This document shows, piece by piece, positions 11,084 to 20,853 of a stretch of DNA of 64,000 nt. Source of the DNA: Pinus tabuliformis. Taxonomy: Eukaryota; Streptophyta; Pinopsida; Pinales; Pinaceae. How positions within the stretch are numbered: the stretch's first letter is position 1; every line of letters starts with the position of its first letter. Made by a program: the position numbers and the translations under genes. Under the pieces are notes generated by a model that ran no database searches, was not told the DNA's origin, and saw nothing but the letters and a program-made list of their open reading frames with translations. The DNA is taken from assembly GCA_031772625.1 (NCBI GenBank), contig CM062820.1, forward strand, positions 93,398,421 through 93,462,420. Direction: 5' to 3'.

Positions 11084-11638
11084 TCTCAAGAAAGACATGG
11101 ATATACTATCTTAAGAATAAGGATGAAGACTTTGAATCATTCAAGGAATTCAAAGCCTTGATCAAAAATCAATCAGGAAAGAGAATCAAAGTCTTTAGGT
11201 CTCTGACAATGGAGGGGAATACATGCCAAAATCATTTATATATTTTTTCAATAAAGATGGAATCAAGAAGGAAACAATTGTGCAATATACTCTTGAACAG
11301 AATGGTCTAGCTGAAAGGAAGAGCAAATATATATTAGAAGTTGCCTGTGCTATGCTCCGTGATCAAAATGTGCCAAATTTTCTTTGGGTCGAAGCTACAT
11401 CTACTGATGTATATGTTCAAAACATGGTTCCTCATCAAGCTTTAGAAGACAAGATTTTTGAAGAAATAGTCATTGGTATCAAGCCTGATATCAACCATCT
11501 TCGTGTATTTAGATACCCTGTATATTTTCGAGTGTCGAAGGACAAAATGAATAAATTGGAAGCTAATGGTAGAAAAGGTACTTTTGTGGGTTATTGTAAA
11601 AATTGTAAAGCATATAGAATTTATATTCCTGGTTAGAG
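11084..11638 (+). pseudogene. Copia A integrase, second part
   Basis: The reading resumes with the text for SRKTWIYYLKNKDEDFESF. The second catalytic Asp region should read DNGGEYM, but a doubled CT near 11200 (TCTCTGAC) shifts the frame. From 11223 it continues MPKSFIYFFNKDGIKKET, then the third-acid motif EQNGLAERKSK, and the conserved C-terminal HLRVFRYPVYFRV and GTFVGYCKNCKAYRIYIPG. A TAG at about 11635 ends the open stretch. Integrase would insert element cDNA; the frameshift disables it. Confidence 0.92.
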
Positions 11639-12770
11639 GAAGGTAGAAACTAGTAGGGACATAACATTTGATGAAGATGTAGCTCTTGGAAAAGCAAGAG
11701 ATCTTCCTCCACCTCCTCCTCCCAAGGAATAGAATGATCACTAGGATATTCTGGATGGTCCATTCATGCCTAAGTTTGATATGGCTAATGATCCCATAGA
11801 GCCTATGGATCCATTAGATCCTCCCCCAAGTGATCTTCCTACTAGGAAAATACCACTTTGGCTCCACGATACTTTACAGGATACTGAAATAAATGTCCCC
11901 ATTCGTAGATCATTTAGAGAAAGGAAGCAAACATGCAAGCATCAGGGATATGTTGTAGCTATGAGCACTATGATTCAAGCCAAACCATCCTTATTCAAAG
12001 AAGTAGTAAAAGAACAAGTTTGGAAGGATTCTACGGCTGAGGAATCAGAATCAATTATGAAAAATAATGTATGGAATGTTGTACCTAGATCGAAAGGGAA
12101 CTTTGTTGTGACTTCAAAATTGTTATTTAAGATCAAACATGGAATTGATGGTAGCATTGAGAAATACAAAGAAAGTTTTGTAGCTCAAGGATTCTCTCAG
12201 AAAGAGGGAGAAGACTATGATGGCATATTTTCTCCTGTGGATCAATATATAGTCATTCGTTTATATTTTCCCTTGCTACAAGTTAGGGATGGAATCTTCA
12301 TCAAATGGATGTAAAGACCACATTCCTTCATGGTATATTATAGGAAGAAGTATATGTTGAACAACTAGAGGGATTTGAAGTGGAATATCGAAGATCACAT
12401 GTTTGCAAGTTGAAGAAGGCATTGTATGGTTTGAAGCAAGCTCCTTGAACTTGCTATGTGTGCATTGACTATTACTTAGTGAAGTTGGGATTCAAAAGAA
12501 TTAATGTTGATCATAACCTCTACTTCAAGGTAGTCCAAGGTATGCCATTGATTTTTGTTTTATATGTTGATGATCTATTCTTGACAAGTAGTGAGCCTCT
12601 GATGATTGAGTGTAAACGAAAGCTAGACTCTTAATTTGAGATGAAAGACCTTGGTCTCATGCACTACGTTTTTGGTCCTGAGGTGTGGCAAAGGCCTGGT
12701 GAGATTTTCCTTTCACAAGGAAAATACATTGTAAAGTTGGTGGAAAGATTTGGAATGACTGAATGAAAAT
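11639..12770 (+). pseudogene. Copia A linker and reverse transcriptase
   Basis: A Pro-rich linker (DLPPPPPPKE; PLDPPPSDLPTRKIP) leads to the RT start at about 12000 (NNVWNVVPRSKGNFVVTSK, QGFSQKEGEDYDGIFSPV). A frameshift near 12290 changes frame; then FLHG, KLKKALYGLKQAP with TGA in place of the following codon, and the intact catalytic box YVDD at 12563-12574. A TAA occurs in FEMKDLG context near 12632. RT would copy element RNA into DNA. Confidence 0.9.
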
Positions 12771-13521
12771 CCATGGTTACTTCGATGGAAATGAACTTCA
12801 AGAAGTTATGTGGAGATGCTGTAGGACCAACCTTAGAAAATGCATCCCACTATAGACAACTGATTGGGGCTTTAATGTTCCTTATGAACACCCATATAGA
12901 CATATGCTATGAACACCCATATAGACATATTCTATGCAATAAAAACATTGCATCAATTCATGACCGATCCCCTCCACGTACACTGGATAGCTTCCAAACA
13001 CATATTGAGATATATGTAGGGGTCGATCATAGTTGGCCTCAGATATTCTACCAGAAATGCTTAACTTCATGGATACATTGATGCTGATTGGGCCATAAAT
13101 GTAATTGATAAAAAGAGTACATTTGGATGTTTCTATAGTCTTGGATCTGCTATGATATCCTGGATGAGTAGGAAACACAAATCTGTAGCATTGAGCACAA
13201 CCGAAGCAGAATACACTGCCGCTAGAATGGCTTATTACAAAGTAGCCTAGTTGAGAAATCTCTTTAGAGAGCTATTTGGGAAGGTCCTAGATACTATGGT
13301 GATATACTATGACAACAAGAGTGGAATCTATTTGGAAGAAAATCCCATGTTTCATGACAAGTCCAAGCATATTGAGATTTGATATCACTTCATTCGAGAA
13401 ATGGTTCATAAAGGAGCTATTAAGATCCATAACATATCGATATATGAACAGATTGTTGATATTCTCACCAAGACATGACCAAAAGGAAAGTTCTTGGTCT
13501 TCAGATAGTAGCTTGGATTGA
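12771..13521 (+). pseudogene. Copia A RT end and RNase H
   Basis: HYRQLIGALMFL at about 12850 is the copia post-RT motif. A perfect-length 25-bp tandem duplication (12883-12907 and 12908-12932, TATGAACACCCATATAGACA) inserts text and breaks the frame. RNase H motifs follow: IDADWA near 13076, ALSTTEAEYTA near 13190, YYDNKSGIYL near 13305 and KSKHIEI. Stops at about 13246 and 13378 confirm decay. RNase H would degrade the RNA template. Confidence 0.9.
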
Positions 13522-14116
13522 TGGATGTGGTCCCCCATATAAGGGACAATGTTGATCGAGAACACTGAGCCAACTCTTTACCCCTATTTGAGCTCCTAAG
13601 GTGAGGAATTGAGGGAAACAACCCTTGGGGTTGAGGGAACTCTGGACAATAGGGAATTCCCCTATCTATTACACATAGGGTTAAGGGCTTTACTCCCTTA
13701 TATAGTCTTTGTAGAGGATACCCCACTTGGCATCATACCCACAAGCACGACTTGTTGGGAATATTACTCCTTGTTTGGCCAACAAGTTGAGGGTGTGCTT
13801 GGGGTGTAAAACCCAAGGCGATTATGATACAAGTGTTTTACAACATGACTACTAAGACTCATTACTGGGAATATCGGTAGGCAATAGAATTCAGGGTTGA
13901 GGGTAAAGCTCCTCGATGAGGTTCCAGGGTCGAGGGTTTACTCCCCTGTATGATGTGTTATCCTATTTCTCGGGATGGGTGGAAGCTATTTCTCCTTGAT
14001 TCTTATTCTTCTAGATCCGAGAAAGTTTTAGTAGATTTAGTTGGGTAGAAATAGTCAAAGTATTACATCAACATGATAATATTTTGGTAGTGGAATTCTT
14101 CCTGGTTGAGAGGGAG
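13522..14116 (+). other. Copia A 3' untranslated tail and polypurine tract
   Basis: About 590 bases between RNase H and the 3' LTR with no recognised domain. GGTTGAGGG-type motifs recur (13628, 13890, 13930) beside TTTACTCCC. The end GGTTGAGAGGGAG (14104-14116) is the polypurine tract. Confidence 0.7.
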
Positions 14117-15304
14117 TGTTAATTTTTTCAACTCGGGTCAAATTCCACATTGGACAGCTTAGATGATCGATATGATACTTGCATTAAATTCCTCCTTTTG
14201 AGAGGATTGAAATTGACCTAAAGATCACCCAATTTGGTTAAGTGGAAGTTATGTTTTGAATTGTTTTTATTCATTCATACGTTATGGTCGAATGGGTCAG
14301 ACCTAATCACATGAGTAACTTCTTGGGTCAACCTTAACCCCAAGTTAACCCTTAGGAAATTTGGTAAATAGAAGTGACCTCAAGTTCATTTCAACACATT
14401 GATCAAGTCATTTTCTATTCTTCTATTTTTTGTCTTAGCTCACATAGGTTCTTTGGAAGGAGTTCACACAGGGTTTGAAATCACAGGTGAAAGGTTCGCT
14501 CTGGGTTAGGGTTTTTTGGATCTCAGATGCTGGCACAAAATAGTGCTTTTTGGTCCCTACACACTGGCACAGAGTGGGTAAGATATTGAATAAGGATCTC
14601 TTGACGCTGGGAGATAGGATTATGAAAGCGAATAAGGGTTTAGAAGCAGATCACAAGACTCAGGTCCCCGGACGCTCGCACGATGTCGTCTTGAGAGCAT
14701 CTAGGCCATCCTAGATGCTCACACAGTAATTGTAAGGGAGCGACCAAGGGTTTTAGGTGTATTTTACCTCGATCACATGCGTAGATACCTCCGGAGAGTG
14801 ACCAAGCAGTCACAATCGCCCTCAAACAGTATCCCAGAGAGCGACCAGGGAGTTTCAGTTGCACATAGACAATTTTGATGAGGGTGACCAAAGTTAAAAT
14901 ATAGGGCTTGACACATTAGCTTCAGTTGACTTCACTGATCTGGTAGATTTAATTTTATCTTTGCTATTATACAGATCTGTAGATATGTAGATTTGATTTG
15001 TTAGTTTCCAATGTAAGCATATGTATTGGGCTCATTGTACTCTCTGCTAAAATCTTTTTATGATGATCTATTAAAGAAGAATATTTGAAAGGGTTCCCCC
15101 TTGTCGGGTTTTTCCTTGGTCTTGGAACAATCTACTGTCCCTTATGGTTGTGCTATTTCCTTCTTTGTCACTACATACATTGTTCTTTCTTTAATTACAA
15201 TTATGATTGGTTATACTATTAATAATTGAATGCATTGTTAATGAAGAAGAAGTAATTTGGGCTAAAGTAACTAATACAGGAAAGAACATTAAGAAAATTT
15301 AACA
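14117..15304 (+). repeat. Copia A 3' LTR (1188 bp)
   Basis: Begins TGTTAATTTTTTCAACTCGG, ends AAATTTAACA, partner of 4131-5313. The target copy GGATG follows at 15305-15309. Confidence 0.93.
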
Positions 15305-15372
15305 GGATGCAAAGACATTATATCAAGAATATCCCTTACTTTTTGAGCACATGAGATGTTGTTTTTTAATCT
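15305..15372 (+). pseudogene. Gypsy C C-terminal tail resumed after copia A
   Basis: After the target duplication the frame of 3178-4132 continues as LYQEYPLLFEHM and ends at TAG near 15370. This is the usual short tail after the chromodomain in gypsy polyproteins. The continuity across an 11-kb insertion is the main evidence that C was the host of A. Confidence 0.8.
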
Positions 15373-15611
15373 AGAAAACTACTTATATTGATGTCCTATT
15401 TGTAATTTCATTGTGTATTATTGATGAACGCTATGTAATATTTTTTCATTTCAAATTACATTTAAGAACTTATTTATATAAAACACTCCATAAACTATAT
15501 TTATTTGATTAAAACGTCTCATTTATGATGTACTTCCAACATGATGATGTTAATTATGAAATCTTTGTATGTGGATACCAAGCCTGATAATACGATGATT
15601 AGGGTTATAGT

Positions 15612-15643
<32 letters not shown>

Positions 15644-15677
15644 TATATCTATATATATATATATATATATATCTATT

Positions 15678-15748
<71 letters not shown>

Positions 15749-16009
15749 GCTCGAATGATAGCTAAATTGTAGGCTTGTAGCGGGCTATGTAATAGCTAGA
15801 GATCCATGGTAGTAAGTAGTCATTGTTAGGATATCAAATGACTAATGGTATACTTGTAATTATATTAATTTATATGCTAGTCATTAGAGGTCTATCAAAA
15901 ACTCACTCTCCTACACATGTTATCACAACTACCAGTTGCTTGCTGGGGAAGTTGATATAGTTGATGCTTTTGGTATTTTGGTTCTATGAGTGGTTAGATC
16001 TACTTATCC
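15373..16009. other. Gypsy C 3' non-coding region, left part
   Basis: No gene. It contains the compound microsatellite at 15611-15748; the rest is unremarkable AT-rich sequence downstream of the gypsy C reading frame. Confidence 0.5.
15611..15748. repeat. Compound (TA)n-(CA)n-(TA)n microsatellite
   Basis: TA repeats run from 15611 to about 15689 with a few interruptions, CA repeats from 15690 to about 15729, then TA again to 15748. Apparent ORFs on both strands here are products of the repeat. Confidence 0.98.
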
Positions 16010-16349
16010 GATGCCATAGTATATTACAATAAAGGATAGATAGAATGAGAGTGGATATAGGTCAGAAAGCAAGGAAAGATATAGATTAGCTATGAACTCA
16101 AGACGGGAGGTGATTTCTTCTTATGCTTTTACTTAGTTCTAATTACTGAACCTTTCTCATTGTTTCAATTAGTATAGCTGATGCCATAGTATATTGCAAC
16201 AAAGGATGGATAGGATGGGAGTGGAAGTATGTTAGGAAGCATGGAAGAATATAAATTATCTATGAACTCTAGATGAGAGATGAATTTTTCTTATGCTTTT
16301 ATTCAGTTTCGATTAGTACACCTTTCTGAGTTTTTTGATCATGTCTAAT
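16010..16349. repeat. Tandem duplication, two 170-bp units
   Basis: GATGCCATAGTATATT begins units at 16010 and 16180. Both share AAAGGAT.GATAG.ATG.GAGTGG, GCTATGAACTC or CTATGAACTC, and TTCTTATGCTTTTA. They lie between the gypsy C reading frame and its presumed 3' LTR. Confidence 0.75.
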
Positions 16350-16396
16350 TTTCATTTCACTCCTTGGTTGTTGTATCCTCATAACTCTATCTTTGG

Positions 16397-16421
16397 GGTG
16401 GAATTGTCTAAGGGAGGGTTG
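16397..16421 (+). other. Probable gypsy C polypurine tract
   Basis: GGTGGAATTGTCTAAGGGAG followed by GGTTGTA resembles the tract that precedes TGTAA-starting gypsy LTRs. Confidence 0.55.
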
Positions 16422-17201
16422 TATGTAATGCCCACTCTCTTACCCTATTATGTTATACTAGATCATTAGTGTATCCATTATGAGATACCTTGATATGATA
16501 GATCCTTATTAGTGTTTTTAGTATAAGTATGAGATATGTGTATGCTAGCTACATACCCACACCTCGCATGAATGCGCTAGTATTTTATGGCCTATTATGC
16601 TAGATGAATGATTAAGGGTTAAGTTATAATTAACATTAAGCTTGATTAATGATTACAATTATAATTATGGTTAATAATAATTAATAGTTAAGCTTGATTA
16701 ACGATTAATTAAATGATTAACATTTAAGCCCGATTAATAATTAATTAATGATACATATTTTAATATAATTACCATTTTATTTTAATTAGTTAATATTGTT
16801 ATGAATAAACTAATTTGATTAACCATTAAAAGTTTATATTAATTTTATTACATAAAGGAGTGGGTGAATGACTTGACCACACAAGGAATTAATTAGGGGG
16901 AAGTAGGGTACATGGAAGAGATAAGGTGGCTTGAGTGTCATCAATGAGAGTTAGGTGGCATTAATGGGAGAGGAGGGAATAAAACTTTGGAATTCATGGA
17001 AGATAAGTGTGAGGAGGGAGTTTGAGTAAAGGGGCTTTTTTATTTTGGAAATGTTTAGTGCAAAAATCATTTTGTGATGGAAAAGTAGGGAAAGGAGGGT
17101 TAAGAGAAGGCCAAAGGAATTTTTGGACAATGAAGTGGATCTTGAAGGAGAACTAGGGTACACTATAGTTCTGTTATATAATTGGTCTCAAAGGGCTAAG
17201 T
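16422..17201 (+). repeat. Probable gypsy C 3' LTR (end not certain)
   Basis: Starts TGTAATGCCCACTCTC right after the purine tract, as many gypsy LTRs do. It is AT-rich with repeated GATTAATAATTAATTAA-type text, and has a TATA-like TTATATAATTGG at about 17172. No second copy lies in the window, so the right boundary is set only by the next LTR-like boundary at 17202. Confidence 0.5.
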
Positions 17202-17692
17202 TGTAACACCCTCCTCCCACATTTACACATGCTAACCAGTCCACTAGGATAAACATATGAGGAAGAGTTACTATGATATGATTCAACTCCCCATGTAAGT
17301 TAAGGAAGTGGAACCAACACATAAAAAATGAAGCTAACCATTCTTAGGAGCTACAGGACCGCCAGGGACTAATCAAGGAAATTGGAACAACTTAATGAGA
17401 TTTCCAAGTAATCAAGATACTATGAGAAACTGTAAACAATCCTGAAAAAACCATAAAATCAATGAAATGAATCTTGGGTACGTAAACAAAGTAGTTGTAA
17501 ATTTATATTAAAGGATCAAATATTACAAAAAGATCATTTATTCATTTTCTTCATCAACCCCATCTCAAAGTCGAAAATCTACCTATTTATAGAGAAAAAT
17601 CCCTTTACATATCTTGCCACTTGGGCCAAATTTGATTAATCAATCTAGAGATCTAGTCCTACTTTTCTTCTAACTAACAACGTCCTTTAACA
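17202..17692 (-). repeat. Minus-strand LTR-like sequence beside unknown unit G
   Basis: Read on the minus strand it begins TGTTAAAGGACGTTG (17692 downward), has a TATA box CTATAAATAGG around 17584-17596, a leader-like GATGAAGAAAATGAATAA, and ends GGGAGGAGGGTGTTACA at 17202. TG and CA ends plus a promoter suggest an LTR, but no partner copy is present here. It lies downstream of the minus-strand coding unit at 18461-21517 and could be its 3' LTR. Confidence 0.42.
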
Positions 17693-18460
17693 GATTTTAT
17701 GTTCTACAATAGTTGTACTCAATGAGAACTCTACTAGCTTTAAAATCATAGCCAGTACTTGTTGATGTAGATAATCGAAGCGAACTGCATGCTAGCTTTT
17801 CCAAAGTGCCATTAAATCGTTAAACCGCTGATAGACATCAATTTAATTGCCTTTATGCTCACTGTATTGATGAGCTAGTTGATTTGTAGATGTGGCTATT
17901 TGTTGATCTGGCAGGCTGAAAAATAGGACCTTATCATGATGGCATGATCACTCTTCATCGTCTAGAATCCACCTGAAACTCGTATGTTTGATATCAAAAA
18001 TCTTCAAAAAGTCAGAAAAACAAAGTTTTTTCATGATTATGTAGCAAAACAATGTTTTCAGAACTTTCGTAGCGACTTTGAAAAACACACTTACGCTACA
18101 CCTTTCTTCCATTTGTTGGTTTTGATGTCTTTGTTGATGTTCATGAGCTAAACATAAGCCTTCAAAGCTTCGTTTCTAAACTCTAGACCATCTTTAACCC
18201 CCATGGAATGCTACAACAGTTTCGTAGCAAAAACTCATCTTCACTATGGGCAGTTGCTACAAAAGTTGCAAAAATTTGATTTTTTCAAGTTTCCATAAGT
18301 CTAATGCTTCCTTATGACTTCTAACACCATGTTGACTATACATATAGCTGATTTAACTGAAATAAGTATAGTAAAGACAACATTTGAAGAGTTTTCCATA
18401 TCATGGAGCAACACTTACTTCAACAATAAATTTCAGGTTGTTTTTGTTCTTGAGTTCTGC
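17693..18460. other. Non-coding stretch between LTR-like sequence and unit G
   Basis: No gene found. Words such as CTACAAAAG, TTTCGTAGC and TAGCAAAA recur (18040-18260), and similar words reappear at 21780-21930 on the far side of unit G, as if the two stretches were untranslated ends of one element. Confidence 0.4.
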
Positions 18461-18660
18461 CTAGATCATCTCAATCTTAGTTTCTAGTGCTGCAACTTGT
18501 CCTTGTAGGATTTTTCTATCTCCTTGCAACCAACTATTTCTCCTATACATGTGTTCCAACATTTCGTGTAAAGGCAGAGTCATTTTAATCATATATTTAG
18601 ACTTATCTACAATCTCATCATAAAAGTCCATTTTCTTCAACACTTCATCTTGGTATACAT
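18461..18660 (-). pseudogene. Unit G: C-terminal part of an unrecognised protein
   Basis: On the minus strand the text runs VYQDEVLKKMDFYDEIVDKS, then HEMLEHMYRRNSWLQGDRKI and ends AALETKIEMI at a TAG. It is rich in charged residues with a heptad-like end, so a coiled coil is possible. The frame joins the fragment at 19129-19927 once the TRIM-like insertion is removed. I do not recognise the family. It could be a retroelement accessory or Gag-like protein, or a host-derived gene. Confidence 0.5.
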
Positions 18661-19128
18661 TGTCAGGCCAGGCAGTAACTCTCCAAGGGCAGAAAAACTG
18701 ATTGGTGTGTACATTAGATATCAGGCTTCATGGAAGCCCAAGGTGCACTAGAAACCGGGGAACAAAGCCAAAGATAAGGCGGAATCAATTGTGGCACATA
18801 GGTAAGGTGGAGTAGCTGTAGAGCGCAGGTCGGGTTGAAACTCATAGTAAATACACACAACAATATGGAAATCACACACAACGAATAGACTCCTTAACGC
18901 ACTTCAAAGAATACATTAAACAATGAATGAGATTTCACAGGGATATGACAGAGATGTCAGCCTGCAAAACATGGGCAAAATATAAGTAGAATATGCAGGA
19001 GGGAGTTACAAAGCAGAGGGAAACTAAAAAAAGGTGCTGGCTCTGATACCATGTCAGGCTAGGCAGTAACTCTCCAAGGGCAGAAAAACTGATTGGTGTG
19101 TTTATTCCATAGGTATGTTATTGTTTTA
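18661..19128 (-). mobile_element. TRIM-like miniature LTR element (468 bp)
   Basis: Fifty bases at 18661-18710 recur at 19052-19101 with one difference. Immediately left of the right copy, on the minus strand, TGGTATCAGAGC (19040-19051) is a perfect initiator-Met tRNA primer site abutting an LTR ending CCTGACA. The flanks TACAT (18656-18660 and 19129-19133) form an exact 5-bp target duplication. The right LTR is then 77 bp (19052-19128); the left one seems shortened. The interior codes for nothing. It interrupts unit G. Small LTRs, primer site and no coding match terminal-repeat retrotransposons in miniature, which move using other elements' enzymes. Confidence 0.62.
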
Positions 19129-19927
19129 TACATTAGGAGTGATTGTTGAGTTCATCTTCCGATGACTGTTCACATTCCTGATTTATTTATTTTACAAATT
19201 CCCCAATCATGAAGATTAGGTGTCAACATACATCAAACTCCAACTTGGTCTTGATTACTTCTTATCTAACCTCCCTTAACTTCTCTTGTAATATTTCTAT
19301 TTCACTCTTTTCTAGAACAATCTCCTTGCCCTTCTTTTGCTTTAATGGTTTCCTAGATAACTCTGTTTTTCTCAATGGTGCTTCAAGTGCCTTCTCCACT
19401 TGCTGCATTGATCTTGTGACAGGTTTCCTTGGTTTGAAAATGAAACCCTGCTCGTTTTTAGTAAAATTCAATTTCTTTGCTCTCTTACTTTTCTTATTTT
19501 CTTCAGTTGGGATCACTTCTATAGGCTGCTCATCTAGGCTTTCTTCAATGTCTATGGCTTCTAGTATGTCAACCAATCTTACCCTCTTTGCACTCTGTCC
19601 TGTTCTTTCTTTTGTCTTCTGGTCATTCTCCTCTTAGCACTTGTAGAAGCCTTAATTATAGGTTGTTGCTCTGCCACTGACTATTTTTCTACTCTAGGTT
19701 GCTGCTTTGTTTTAGGCTATTGTTCTATTCTAGGTGTTGCAGATTTGGATTTTGGAGTTTTTCTAGAGGGGGTAGCAGCATCTAGTTCATATCCACTTAG
19801 TGTTACACTAAAAAATGTCACCATGACTATTTACAGTTAGTATGGCTCAATCAACAGTCATGCTACCCTCTTAGGCAAGTCTTATGCCTCTGCTATCCAT
19901 CTCAAACTCAAAGAAGAGAGAAAGTCT
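19129..19927 (-). pseudogene. Unit G: central, highly charged part of an unrecognised protein
   Basis: Minus-strand text includes TLSGYELDAATPSRKTPKSK, KRRMTRRQKKEQDRVQR, RLVDILEAIDIEESLDEQPI, KKSKRAKKLNFTKNEQGFIF, KPRKPVTRSMQQVEKALEAP and a Lys/Glu-rich helix ending QEKLREVR. The longest clean stretch is 19262-19576. Basic clusters could act as nuclear localisation or nucleic-acid contacts. Stops occur at Gln-type positions. It lies between the solo LTR and the TRIM-like element, which split it from its two ends. Confidence 0.5.
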
Positions 19928-20853
19928 TGTAAAAAATGTGTTTATCTCTGGGGACGCAGGTTCTCTCAAGCCTTACCTACGGGGACGCTCACAATGTTTA
20001 CAAAGGCTGCGTCCTTGGACGCTCTGTATGTTAAGGGGCAGGTGCGTCCTTCTGTAAAAGGCAAAATGCGCAAGTTTCATCTTAAAAAAGTTACTTGTGG
20101 TTACTTCTAGAACTTTCTAGAGGTCGGTTTGATGAAATGGATGCGCCTCCAGTTGGTTCATGTATCCCTATTAAGGAGGAACTTATCCCATCAATAAGGG
20201 AGCTATCCCACCCAAAGAGGGGGATTATCCCATTGATGGTGGACCTGAATAACCTCTTTACAGCACTATAAATAAAGGCATTGAGCCAGAAGGAGAGGAG
20301 GTTGAAGCTATACATTTTCTTTGGGTAAATGCTGCAGGAATTAGGACTCCCATTTAGAACCTTGTGAGGAGAGATTGTCTTTGCTTGATTCTACTTGGAA
20401 GTGGGTGAGCTTTGTCAAAGTAGAGGAAAACCCTTGATGGACCCTGGGAGGAACTTGCACAACACCAAGGCCAGGTTGTAAGAGTTTCTTTGTTTCGTTA
20501 TTAATACAAACTGGTTCATTTTTCTCAATAACTTGTGTTAATGAGTTATTTCATGTGTTCCTTGGTCTGCATGTTGAATATATGTTTTATTATATGAGAT
20601 GCAAGTGCTTGGTAATTGTTTGATTGTTTGTGGTTGCAGGAATTGATGTGAAGGAGGAGCTCATCCGGATCAGCAAGGACGGACTACAACAACAGCGTTT
20701 TGGAATAAGGTAAGCCTAAACATTTGTAGTTTTCATGTTTTAAAAGGTGTATTTAGAGAAAGATCGCTCCATTTTGTCTTGTTTGTCGCTAGAGAGTTTA
20801 GACTCCTAGGGAGGTCAGTTGTGTCCGCACAAACGACTTTTTCCGCCACGACA
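19928..20853 (+). repeat. Solo LTR-like insertion (about 926 bp)
   Basis: Starts TGTAAAAAATGTGTTTATC and ends CCGCCACGACA. It holds GGGGACGC words, a TATA box CACTATAAATAAAGG near 20262, and a downstream leader-like part, in plus orientation. The flank CTTAG at 20854-20858 fits a left flank CTT with loss of three bases at the junction. Excising it brings together the two minus-strand fragments of unit G. No primer site or coding follows, so it looks like a solo LTR left by recombination. Confidence 0.55.

Larger units (their letters stand above)
4131..15304 (+). mobile_element. Ty1/copia LTR retrotransposon A (carries nested chromovirus B)
   Basis: Two direct LTRs (4131-5313 and 14117-15304), a tRNA-iMet-type primer site after the left LTR, Gag, protease, integrase, RT and RNase H in copia order, and a purine tract before the right LTR define the element. 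The best target duplication is GGATG at 4128-4132 and 15305-15309; the left LTR's first bases seem to have merged with it by loss of one TG from a TGTG run. Without the insertion at 7086-11083 the element is about 7.2 kb. All domains carry stops or frameshifts. It inserted into gypsy C. Confidence 0.93.

Noticed and set aside
15305-15320. GGATGCAAAG after the copia A right LTR as a second primer site, implying a tandem element
   Set aside because: Sequence beyond it does not match the copia A leader but continues the gypsy C frame, so the likeness to TGGTATCAAAG is chance.
15519-15765. Open frames on both strands over the TA/CA repeat (Cys-Val and Ile-Tyr runs)
   Set aside because: They are translations of a microsatellite.
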